A stretch of 64,000 nucleotides of DNA. Source: Pseudoalteromonas piscicida. GTDB taxonomy: Bacteria; Pseudomonadota; Gammaproteobacteria; Enterobacterales; Alteromonadaceae. The position numbers and the translations under genes were made by a program. Of this stretch, positions 19,570 through 27,410 are shown piece by piece (within the stretch, counting starts at the first letter, position 1; every line of letters starts with the position of its first letter). The stretch covers positions 1 to 64,000 of the forward strand of contig NZ_NKHF01000018.1 of assembly GCF_002744175.1 (NCBI RefSeq). The letters run 5' to 3'. Below the pieces are notes generated by a model. It searched no databases, had not been told where the DNA came from, and saw nothing but the letters and a program-made list of their open reading frames with translations.

Positions 19570-20580
19570 ATGGCAATTAAAATTGGTATTAACGGTTTTG
19601 GCCGCATGGGCCGCTTAACACTCAGAGCGGCTTTTGGTTGGCAAGAAGTAGAGTTTGTGCAAATTAACGACTCTGCTGGCGATGCAGAAACGTTAGCGCA
19701 CTTATTAAAGTACGACTCTGTGCATGGCACCTGGTCACATGAGGTATCTTATGATGACAATAATGTAATTATTGATGGGCAAGCCATTCGTGTAACACAA
19801 AACAAAGCGATTAGTGATACTGACTGGTCTGACTGTGATTTGGTCATTGAAGCCTCCGGAAAAATGAAAAAAACGGCGCTATTACAAGCTTATTTAGACC
19901 AAGGTGTGAAAAAAGTTGTGGTTACCGCGCCTGTAAAAGAAGAAGGCGTACTCAATGTGGTGATGGGAGTAAACGATCACCTCTACGATGCCAAGCAACA
20001 TGCCATCGTTACCGCGGCTTCTTGCACTACAAACTGCCTTGCGCCAGTGGTAAAGGTATTACAGGACAACATTGGCATTAAACATGGCTCAATGACGACG
20101 ATTCACGATATTACTAATACCCAAACCATTCTAGATGCCCCGCATAAAGATTTACGTAGAGCACGCGCATGTGGCATGAGTCTGATCCCTACAACCACAG
20201 GCTCTGCAACGGCGATTACTCATATTTTCCCTGAATTAAAAGGCAAATTAAATGGTCACGCAGTGCGTGTACCTCTGGCGAATGCGTCAATCACTGACTG
20301 TGTATTTGAAGTTGAGCGTCCAACCACTGGCGCTGAAATTAACGAGTGGATGAAGGCCGCCGCAGAAGGCGAATTAAACGGTATTCTTGGCTATGAAGAA
20401 AAGCCACTTGTGTCAATCGACTATAAAACTGACCCTCGCTCTAGCATTGTCGATGCGCTATCAACAATGGTAGTCAACGGTACTCAAGTAAAACTGTATA
20501 TTTGGTATGACAACGAGTGGGGATATGCAAACAGAACTGCGGAACTGGCTCGCAAAGTTGGCCTCTCTATTCAAGGGTAA
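19570..20580 (+). CDS. Glyceraldehyde-3-phosphate dehydrogenase of the ArsJ pathway
   Basis: 336 aa, full length. NAD-binding '[16 protein letters not shown]', catalytic Cys152 in '[11 protein letters not shown]', His in '[10 protein letters not shown]', and '[18 protein letters not shown]' for substrate phosphate. The start overlaps the Shine-Dalgarno of the preceding phosphatase end (2-bp gap). In ars operons GAPDH next to arsJ makes 1-arseno-3-phosphoglycerate from arsenate and glyceraldehyde 3-phosphate, which ArsJ then exports. This gives As(V) resistance without reduction. The close link with arsJ makes this role much more likely than central glycolysis. Confidence 0.93.
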   Translation: MAIKIGINGFGRMGRLTLRAAFGWQEVEFVQINDSAGDAETLAHLLKYDSVHGTWSHEVSYDDNNVIIDGQAIRVTQNKAISDTDWSDCDLVIEASGKMKKTALLQAYLDQGVKKVVVTAPVKEEGVLNVVMGVNDHLYDAKQHAIVTAASCTTNCLAPVVKVLQDNIGIKHGSMTTIHDITNTQTILDAPHKDLRRARACGMSLIPTTTGSATAITHIFPELKGKLNGHAVRVPLANASITDCVFEVERPTTGAEINEWMKAAAEGELNGILGYEEKPLVSIDYKTDPRSSIVDALSTMVVNGTQVKLYIWYDNEWGYANRTAELARKVGLSIQG

Positions 20581-20589
20581 TGTAACACT

Positions 20590-21813
20590 ATGAAGCGCTT
20601 GGCATCATTACCAGACGATATTAAGCAGTATCTCGTTGTAACTGGCAACTATTGGGCATTCACATTAACTGATGGCGCGCTACGCATGTTAGTCGTGCTT
20701 CATTTTCATGCCCTAGGCTATAGCCCGCTTAACATCGCGATGTTGTTCTTGTTTTACGAAATCTTTGGCGTTGTCACCAACCTAGTCGGTGGCTTTTTAG
20801 GTGCTCGCTTGGGGTTAAATAAAACCATGAACATTGGCTTAGCGATTCAAATTATCGCTTTGTTGATGTTGGCCGTTCCGGCTGAATGGTTAACCGTCGT
20901 GTATGTGATGATTGCGCAAGCGCTCTCAGGCATTGCCAAAGACTTAAACAAAATGAGCGCCAAAAGCTCGATTAAAATGTTGGTTGCCTCAGGGCAAGAA
21001 GGCACACTGTTTAAATGGGTTGCAGTATTAACAGGTTCTAAAAATGCCCTGAAGGGAGTTGGTTTTTTCTTAGGTGGCCTGCTGCTAACTTGGTTGTCGT
21101 TTAAAGGTGCAATGTTGCTGATGTCAGGTGTGTTAGCGCTTGTGTGGTGCTACAGCCTATATGCATTGAAAAATGACTTAGGTAAAGCCAAGCACAAACC
21201 TAAATTTACCGACATTTTTTCAAAGAGTCGTTCTATCAACATTTTATCGGCTGCACGACTGTTTTTGTTTGGTGCTCGTGATGTTTGGTTTGTTGTTGCA
21301 CTGCCTGTATTTTTATCTCAAGCCTTTGCATGGGATCACTGGACAGTAGGTGGCTTTTTGGCCCTTTGGGTAATTGGTTATGGTATTGTGCAATCTATGG
21401 CTCCCAAGCTTGTGCAGTTCAAAGAGCATGCTTCACCTGCTGTAGAAACGGTAAAGTGGGCAAGCTTACTGGCCTTGGTTACATTGGGTATCGCCCTATC
21501 GCTATTTTTTAGTTGGGAAGTCAAAACATTACTCATTGTTGGTTTAATGACCTTCGGTGTGCTGTTCGCAATTAACTCTTCATTGCACAGTTATTTGATT
21601 GTTAGCATGGCAGATGCCGACGGCGTTTCCCTAGATGTTGGCTTTTACTACATGGCGAATGCAATGGGACGTTTAATAGGCACCGTTCTGTCAGGTTGGA
21701 TTTTCCAGCTCTACGGTTTGGCGGCTTGCTTAGCGATCTCATTTGTTTTTATTACCTTGGCAGGACTGATTTCGAGTAAGTTACCAGCAACCACGGCTAA
21801 CATAAGCCAATAA
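20590..21813 (+). CDS. arsJ: ArsJ organoarsenical efflux permease (MFS)
   Basis: 407 aa, twelve predicted membrane helices, MFS type. The region 'AQALSGIAKDLNKMSAKSSIK' is typical of ArsJ, and it follows its GAPDH partner by 9 bp. It should export 1-arseno-3-phosphoglycerate, which then breaks down outside to arsenate. With Acr3 upstream, this operon encodes both the As(V)-reduction/As(III)-efflux path and the direct As(V) path. Confidence 0.92.
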   Translation: MKRLASLPDDIKQYLVVTGNYWAFTLTDGALRMLVVLHFHALGYSPLNIAMLFLFYEIFGVVTNLVGGFLGARLGLNKTMNIGLAIQIIALLMLAVPAEWLTVVYVMIAQALSGIAKDLNKMSAKSSIKMLVASGQEGTLFKWVAVLTGSKNALKGVGFFLGGLLLTWLSFKGAMLLMSGVLALVWCYSLYALKNDLGKAKHKPKFTDIFSKSRSINILSAARLFLFGARDVWFVVALPVFLSQAFAWDHWTVGGFLALWVIGYGIVQSMAPKLVQFKEHASPAVETVKWASLLALVTLGIALSLFFSWEVKTLLIVGLMTFGVLFAINSSLHSYLIVSMADADGVSLDVGFYYMANAMGRLIGTVLSGWIFQLYGLAACLAISFVFITLAGLISSKLPATTANISQ

Positions 21814-22371
21814 CAAGATTCCTCGCGCTCCTTTGATATGCAACTTTCACAGGAGCGTATTGCCTTTTCGTTCAAGCTTTTGGATATTTTTTCTCATGAG
21901 CAACAAGCGTGATGTTTGATAGCTCATACCTCGTTGCCCCTAAAGCATAGATGGATAGGTCCTAGCTTCACCTGACCGACTGTTATGAGCGTTCAAGAGA
22001 TGGTCGCCATTAGATGGCTATGCTAGCTTCATTTTACAAAGTGCTCATTCAACCAACTCATTCCTGCTTTGAGCGTATAGCGGATGATGACCAAAGCTAT
22101 GTGTACGAGTTAGCAGCTCGATAGCTGTTTAAAATCAATTTGTTAACCTGCTTAACTGCGCGAGATAGCGACCTCTGTATACGTAAAAAAATATAATTGC
22201 TTATTAAGGCAAATTTAGGTGTAATGAATACATAACAAGCGCTGAGCGATGCAGTGAAAGCTTACATAACACTAGCTAGGAAAGTGAGAGCCTTCAAAAA
22301 GCCTATTTTTTCTAAAGTAAGCCATAGCATAAACAACACTAAGTCTGTCACACCGAGCAGGTAGCGACTCA
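21814..22371. other. Intergenic region after the arsenic operon
   Basis: 558 bp without a supported gene. A 6-bp inverted repeat GCTCCT/AGGAGC near 21828 and 21853 may help end arsJ transcription. 'CATAACA'-like sequences near 22230 and 22266 resemble single attC ends, but no paired partners were found. This may be decayed cassette DNA. Confidence 0.45.
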
Positions 22372-22434
22372 GCCTAACAAGCGATTATGCAACACAAACT
22401 GCGTGTCGCATAAATACTAAAATGTTAATTTTCT
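22372..22434 (+). other. Possible attC-like recombination site upstream of the cassette genes
   Basis: Begins with GCCTAAC (fits the RYYYAAC R'' consensus) at 22372. A hairpin follows: TTATGCAACAC (22385-22395) pairs with GTGTCGCATAA (22403-22413), 10 of 11 positions. The opposite end is only a weak match (GTTAATT near 22424). Shorter than usual and less certain than the site at 22777. Confidence 0.4.
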
Positions 22435-22487
22435 TATGATAATTCGTTTTATATTTTTAAGTTTGTTTATGTATTGCAGGGACAAAT

Positions 22488-22778
22488 ATGGCTTCAAATA
22501 AAATAGGACCACCTGAAGGAGTTTCGGCTGAAGATTGGGAAGCCATGCTTCAGCAAAGGTTTGAAAATGAACTCAAAGCGACTCCTTCTTTACCTCCTTG
22601 GGAAAAATTTCCTGAATATGAACCTAACAATATATTTTGGCGAATGGGAACAGGTGAAGAGTATCTAACCGATTATTTTGGTGTTTACTTAAAGTACGCA
22701 AGTAAAGACGATATTCAGGCATATAAATTGATATACCCCGCTCCTAAAGTTTGGGAAAGTTGGTATAATGAAAATTAA
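22488..22778 (+). CDS. Hypothetical cassette protein
   Basis: 96-aa acidic soluble protein, Trp- and Tyr-rich, with 'EDWEAMLQQRF' near the start and 'WESWYNEN' at the end. No family is recognised. Its stop codon coincides with the left end of an attC-like hairpin, the usual arrangement of an integron gene cassette. The gene is more AT-rich than the arsenic operon, which fits acquisition. Ribosome site: AGGGA 9 bp before the ATG. Confidence 0.65.
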   Translation: MASNKIGPPEGVSAEDWEAMLQQRFENELKATPSLPPWEKFPEYEPNNIFWRMGTGEEYLTDYFGVYLKYASKDDIQAYKLIYPAPKVWESWYNEN

Positions 22779-22862
22779 AAAGTTAATTAAACAGTGGACG
22801 CAAAACAGCAGGCTTGCGCTTAGTTTAGCCTGCTATTTCCCGCTGTTTATTAAGGCGTTATA
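22777..22862 (+). other. attC-like integron recombination site
   Basis: A long imperfect inverted repeat. The outer arms TTAAT-T-AAACAGTGG (22783-22797) pair with CCCGCTGTTT-ATTAA (22839-22853) with one bulged base. The inner arms AGCAGGCT (22807-22814) pair exactly with AGCCTGCT (22827-22834). It ends in GGCGTTATA, resembling the GTTRRRY-type end of chromosomal-integron attC sites. It sits directly between two small genes. The extra unpaired base in one arm is the feature that sets strand choice in real attC sites. Confidence 0.75.
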
Positions 22863-22892
22863 TTTCACCACAGACTTAAGGGGTAGATTTAA

Positions 22893-23327
22893 TTGAAGAA
22901 TTTCAAGGAAAAGTATGTCACTGTTACTTTTTCCTTTTTATTTCAATCTAATAGGTCCGCAAGAGGTGGTTTTAGATACATACATGAGAGAAATAACCCC
23001 TCTGAATGTAATATGAGGGAAGTGGAAAATGAAAAGATTATACTTCATGTTACTAGGCTTGTTCGTAATAAAAGCGAGGATATCTTGCAAGAGAGAGCAG
23101 AACTAGAAAGTGACATGAAGCATTACGGAGGTAAGTTTTTAAATCAAAAGTATCGCTTTATTTCATCCCATGGAAACTTGAGTAATATAAAAATATCCAA
23201 AACATCCAAGCTTTTAACAATGCTAACACCTCCCGGAGATGCGCGGACTTACATTAAGCAAAAAGTACCCTTGTATTCTTTAGTGCTGGTATTTGCTCTT
23301 TATGTTCTTGTACTTTGGGTGAAATAA
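22893..23327 (+). CDS. Hypothetical cassette protein with C-terminal membrane anchor
   Basis: 144 aa from a TTG start; AAGGGG lies about 9 bp upstream, which is why this start is chosen. The soluble part is charged, with Asn and Ser; residues about 125-142 (LYSLVLVFALYVLVLWV) form one membrane helix, so the protein is tail-anchored. No domain is recognised. It lies between two attC-like sites and has no promoter-sized gap of its own, so it may rely on transcription from upstream. Confidence 0.55.
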   Translation: MKNFKEKYVTVTFSFLFQSNRSARGGFRYIHERNNPSECNMREVENEKIILHVTRLVRNKSEDILQERAELESDMKHYGGKFLNQKYRFISSHGNLSNIKISKTSKLLTMLTPPGDARTYIKQKVPLYSLVLVFALYVLVLWVK

Positions 23328-23338
23328 AATATAATAAG

Positions 23339-23381
23339 TGCCTAAACCAAAGGACGCAAAATAGTAGGCTTGCGTTAGGCA
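23339..23381 (+). other. Collapsed attC-like site
   Basis: Left part GGACGCAAAATAGTAGGCTTGCG closely matches the left arm of the site at 22777 (GGACGCAAAACAGCAGGCTTGCG). After it the right arm is missing, and the sequence runs straight into GTTAGGC (23374-23380). GCCTAAA at 23340 pairs with that end, and ACGCAA pairs with TTGCGT. About 43 bp in all, so probably a deletion derivative. Confidence 0.6.
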
Positions 23382-23396
23382 AACAAGGAGAGTTCA

Positions 23397-23861
23397 GTGA
23401 AAAAATTAACTTTAGTATTCATGTCCCTTATTTTATCTTTTTCAAGTTCTGCAAATGACAAGTTCACGGCAGATCAGTTAATCGAGAAAGCAAAGGCATT
23501 TGTATTGGCCAAAAATTATCGCCAACAACCAAATACAACCACTAAAGAAATAGATCATTATCTATCGTTATTATCTGATAATTTCATAGATGAACATGTT
23601 AAATTCAAGTTTACGTATACTGATAAATCGAAACTCCGTTCAGATATGGTTAGTAAACTAAAAGATGAAGTTATAAAAAGCAATATTGAGATAGACGAAA
23701 TTATGGTAGGGGCTAATGTTGTTTTTATAAAAATGACTGAAACGGGCAAAGTTAAACCGGCGCATCTAGACAAAACTATTGAGTACAATAAAACTAATAT
23801 CGTCTCATTAGAATTTGATGAAACAGGTTTAATTAAACATATTCGTCGCCATCACGGTTAA
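23397..23861 (+). CDS. Secreted hypothetical protein, possible NTF2/SnoaL-like fold
   Basis: 154 aa with a clear signal peptide (MKKLTLVFMSLILSFSSSAN; cleavage near residue 19). The remaining 135 residues show the alternation and length of an NTF2/SnoaL-like cone fold ('YLSLLSDNFIDEHVKFKFTYTDKSK', 'NIVSLEFDETGLIKHIRRHHG'), but the match is by pattern only. AAGGAG precedes the ATG. GCCTAAC follows the stop at about 23867 without a partner, so this third cassette may have lost the rest of its attC. Confidence 0.6.
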   Translation: MKKLTLVFMSLILSFSSSANDKFTADQLIEKAKAFVLAKNYRQQPNTTTKEIDHYLSLLSDNFIDEHVKFKFTYTDKSKLRSDMVSKLKDEVIKSNIEIDEIMVGANVVFIKMTETGKVKPAHLDKTIEYNKTNIVSLEFDETGLIKHIRRHHG

Positions 23862-23914
23862 AATATGCCTAACACATATGAACCTTCTCCCCTCAAGTAA
23901 ACACCCGAATTCAA

Positions 23915-24379
23915 CTAGACTAATACTTTACTCATCACCACCACATTTACATTACGATATGTCACTTTTTCGAGCGGCTGCCAGCCTAGTTTTCGATATA
24001 AGCCGCCTTCAGGGTGCTCTGTTTGTAAATATAACGTAGTAACACCAAATGTTGAGGCTAATCGCTCTGCTTCTTTGACTAAGCGTGACGCGAGTTTATT
24101 CCCACGATAGGGCTTGTCCACATAAACGCCACCAATCCAGTGCGCTTTATCTGTGTAGATACTCATTTCATGAAATTTAAGTTGCACAGCTCCGGCTACT
24201 GTATCGCCATCAAGCGCAACGATCACACAAGGAATGGCTGACTCGTTAAGATAATCCTGCAGTTTTTGCTCAAAGCTTTCTTCACAAGCTGCTGCAACAA
24301 TACTACCCCACTCATCAAAGTACCACTTGGCAATAGTTGGGATGAGTGCTTTGTGATGTGCTAATAGTGTAAACTCCAT
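23915..24379 (-). CDS. GNAT-family N-acetyltransferase
   Basis: 154 aa. The acetyl-CoA motif A is 'IGGVYVDKPYRGNKLASRLVKEAERLA' (R/Q-x-x-G-x-A type), preceded by the strand 'VAGAVQLKFHEM' and followed by 'TLYLQTEHPEGGLYRKLGWQPLE'. This is the usual small GNAT fold and length. The substrate is unknown; 'EHPEGGLYRKLGW' resembles amino-sugar or small-molecule acetyltransferases. It is followed by another acetyltransferase and an exporter on the same strand, with gaps over 100 bp, so probably not one operon. Confidence 0.88.
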   Translation of the reverse strand: MEFTLLAHHKALIPTIAKWYFDEWGSIVAAACEESFEQKLQDYLNESAIPCVIVALDGDTVAGAVQLKFHEMSIYTDKAHWIGGVYVDKPYRGNKLASRLVKEAERLASTFGVTTLYLQTEHPEGGLYRKLGWQPLEKVTYRNVNVVVMSKVLV

Positions 24380-24495
24380 TTTAACTACCTCAGGTTATTG
24401 AGCTCGGTTTGTAAGGCCAGCCCCTGCACTTTTTAGAACGGTTCAATGTATTCAGTTACCAATAGCAAGTCAATCTTTACGAATTTATCAGCAAG

Positions 24496-25017
24496 TTAAT
24501 TTCTATTTAATTGATAAATATAGGTATCGTGTTTTTCACCAGCGATATCCAAAAACGCGCTTAGGCAGCGCTTACGCTCCATACCTAGCTTCAGCATCAA
24601 CCGCTGCGATTGCAGATTGCCAACTGCGCACATTGCCTGAATGGTATCGACAGAGCACTGTTGAAAAGCTTCTTTTATCAGTGCCGCAGCAGCCTCATAG
24701 CCGTAGCCGCAACCAATTTCATCCTCTGCTAATCGAAACCCAATTTCACCAACCCTTTTCTCTTCGTCAACATATTTAAAAACTAGCTCGCCAATTAGTT
24801 GTCCTTTTTGCTTGTTCACTATAGCCAAGATCAAGCGCTCATTTTGCTCTCCCTTCCAAGGCTGGCATGCTTGAACTAGCCGCTCTTTTGCCGACTCGAT
24901 CGTGGCAGGCGCACCAATATATTTTGACGTCTTTGGATTTTTCCGATGGCTGTAAACTGCATCAAGATCATCCATTGTCATCCGCCTCATGAACAAACGT
25001 TCGGTTTCAAACTGCAT
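24496..25017 (-). CDS. GNAT acetyltransferase, RimJ/RimL-like
   Basis: 173 aa beginning 'FETERLFMRRMTMDDLDAVYSH', the classical start of the RimJ/RimL type. Motif A is 'GEIGFRLAEDEIGCGYGYEAAAALIKEAFQ', and 'QAMCAVGNLQSQRLMLKLGMERK' is the conserved end. RimL relatives acetylate ribosomal-protein N-termini, but many family members act on amino acids or drugs. Ribosome site GGGAG precedes the ATG. It lies 69 bp downstream of the frameshifted exporter gene, so they could be co-transcribed. Confidence 0.85.
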   Translation of the reverse strand: MQFETERLFMRRMTMDDLDAVYSHRKNPKTSKYIGAPATIESAKERLVQACQPWKGEQNERLILAIVNKQKGQLIGELVFKYVDEEKRVGEIGFRLAEDEIGCGYGYEAAAALIKEAFQQCSVDTIQAMCAVGNLQSQRLMLKLGMERKRCLSAFLDIAGEKHDTYIYQLNRN

Positions 25018-25086
25018 TTGTATTGCTCCCTAAATACATGGTGAACCCACTCCCCCAAAAACGCCCAGTAGCCAAAGCTTGCATTT

Positions 25087-26257
25087 CTATTGCTCCTTAC
25101 AAACCGGCATAAAGACAGTGCGTAGATGTCGCCAAGTGATAAACAGTAACAACGCACAACCAAAAACTAACGCCGCAAGAGACTCTACGCCACTTAACAA
25201 CCATCTGTTGACTAGCCATGCCACACAAGAAAAAAATAATAGCTCAACCGCACCAACCAGCGCATTCGCTGTTCCTGCTTTTTCTGGATGTAAAACCCCA
25301 ATGAGATGCATATAACTTGGAAAATACGCCCCAAATACAAACATGATGGCAGCATAAGCAAGCAATACAGCGATTGCACTACCACTTGCAAAAAGCAGCA
25401 ATAACACACTGACAACCAACGCGGGCCAAGTCCAAATAACAATGTCTAAGTAAGAACGCTTGCGCTGAAGCACCTTAGTCAACCCAGATCCGATGAGTAG
25501 CCCAAACATAGGGATCATCATCGCCTGACCTATTGCTTTAGCTTCAAAGCCAAACTCTCTGGCCAGTAAAAATGGTAGATACAATTGAATAGTGAGATAC
25601 AAAAAGGTCGGTAACCATTTGAGCGATGCAAGGGAGATAAATGAGCGGTTTAGCAATAGGCTTTGATACTCGTTAAAGAGTGCTTTTGGCCTTATCGACA
25701 TGGTGACTTTACTGCTCTGTTGCATGGTTTTATGGCCATAAAAACAAAATCAAAATATAATAAGAGAACGCAAACCATGACATCCCCTGCCACCCTACCC
25801 AGCCAGATAACACCCCAGCTAAAAAAGGGCTACAAATAGCAGTAATACTCACCGACATTGCCAACGTCGCCATCGCGCTTTTGAGTTCACTGCCAGATAA
25901 CCTTGCTGCGAGTATTGTTCTGCCAATCAGCACTGGCGAGGCTGCGCCAACACCTTGTAACACTCGGCCAATAAAAAACACCTCAGCGCTTGAAGCTATG
26001 GAGCAAAAAACCGTCCCTAAAAGCAAAATAGCCAGTCCACCAAAAAACAGTGGCCTGTCGCCAAACTTATCTCGAAGCGGCCCAACCAACAGTTGTACGG
26101 CGCCTAACGTAGTAAAATAGCTAATTACTGCCGCTTGACCTTGGCTAGGCGTAAGCTGCAAAGACTCAGTGATATCAGGTAAAACAGGAATATAAATTTG
26201 GCTCGCAATTTGAGAACAAGACATCAGCAAAACAGCTAAAAACACTACTTGAAACAC
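25087..26257 (-). pseudogene. MFS multidrug exporter (Bcr/CflA-like), frameshifted
   Basis: Two adjacent reading frames make one transporter. The first (26257-25730, GTG start after AGGGGTGGTGAC) has helices 1-6 with 'VGPLRDKFGDRPLFFGGLAIL' and 'GRVLQGVGAASPVLIGRTILA', typical of Bcr/CflA efflux proteins. It ends prematurely at a TAA just after helix 6. The second (25725-25087) carries helices 7-12. Removing one T from a T5 run on the coding strand near 25742 joins them through '..LILFYGHKTMQQSS..'. It is divergent from a LysR gene 101 bp away that probably controls it. Either an inactive gene, slippage-corrected expression or a sequencing error. Confidence 0.78.
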
Positions 26258-26358
26258 GTCACCACCCCTTCACTCAATGAAGCACCATGTTATCGGGCTT
26301 TTAATGTCTAAAAAACAAGGTAATATAAAAAACACTTATTCCTATCAGGAAACAATAA

Positions 26359-27246
26359 ATGGATTGGTTAACGGGTGTGAGAAGCTTTCACCGCGTGGTT
26401 GAATTCGGCAGCTTCACTAAAGCCGCTGAAGAAGAAGGCATTTCAGCATCAGCAATAAGCAAGCGTATTGACTGGCTAGAGCAGCAGCTTGGGTTAAGCC
26501 TGTTTATTCGAACTACACGACAAATAAACTTAACTGAAGCAGGGCAGCAGTTTTTGCCTAAAGCAGCGGCGTGGTTAGCACAGTTCGATAGCTTGCTGGA
26601 CCACGGCCAAGAACTTAACCAAGAACTCAGCGGAAGCCTAAAGATAGCATCCACTTTGGCGGTGGGTAGTACTATTCTAATGCCAAATATCGAGTCGTTT
26701 TTATCAAGGTATCCAAAGCTAAAAATTCACCTGAATGTCATCGCCCCCGGCGCACACCCCGATCTTAACCATGACTTAGTGATCACACGCTACTACGAAG
26801 CCTTCGACTCGTCTTCTCATAAAGGCAGCCGCCTTATTGACTATCAAATGCAGATTTTTGGCGCCCCTCACTATCTCAAGCAACACAAACCGATAGAATC
26901 ACTGGACGATCTCCGCCAACATAAGATGTTGCTGAGCAGTTACTACCATAAACTTGGGGGGATTATTTTAGAAAGCGGAGATGTCTTTCAATTTGATAAC
27001 TACAACTTTGTCTCGGATCAGCTAAACGCTATGCTCACAGCTGCGGTACAGGGCTTAGGGCTGGTATTTATTTCTCCAAGTTATGTTCAAAGGGAGCTAG
27101 ACCAAGGTTTACTCGTTCCAGTATTGCCTGAGGTAAAATCAGAAACAAAGCAATTATGGGCGTATTACCCTAAAGCAAATTACACCCCCTACAAAACTCA
27201 ACTGTTTATCAAGCACCTAAAAATACAACTGAATTTAACGGAGTAA
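26359..27246 (+). CDS. LysR-family transcriptional regulator
   Basis: 295 aa, normal length. The N-terminal winged helix is 'RSFHRVVEFGSFTKAAEEEGISASAISKRIDWLEQQLGLSLFIRTTRQINLTEAG', the standard LysR DNA-binding domain. A LysR substrate domain follows from about residue 90 (NQELSGSLKIASTLAVGSTILMP). The gene is divergent from the MFS exporter, the classical arrangement for a LysR regulator and its target. The shared 101-bp region should hold the operator; the inducer is unknown. Confidence 0.92.
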   Translation: MDWLTGVRSFHRVVEFGSFTKAAEEEGISASAISKRIDWLEQQLGLSLFIRTTRQINLTEAGQQFLPKAAAWLAQFDSLLDHGQELNQELSGSLKIASTLAVGSTILMPNIESFLSRYPKLKIHLNVIAPGAHPDLNHDLVITRYYEAFDSSSHKGSRLIDYQMQIFGAPHYLKQHKPIESLDDLRQHKMLLSSYYHKLGGIILESGDVFQFDNYNFVSDQLNAMLTAAVQGLGLVFISPSYVQRELDQGLLVPVLPEVKSETKQLWAYYPKANYTPYKTQLFIKHLKIQLNLTE

Positions 27247-27410
27247 TGACGCCTTCTCTTCACAATTGTTCACATTTTTAGTCCAAAAATCTTCTATAAA
27301 TTGAGTGCTGCATGGTAGTTTAGGGTGTTTACTCAGTTTCCAGTACCACCTTGTACAGGGCGAGTAATACGTTAAATTACGCGATATGACGTGACTCTAA
27401 AGGACTAATA

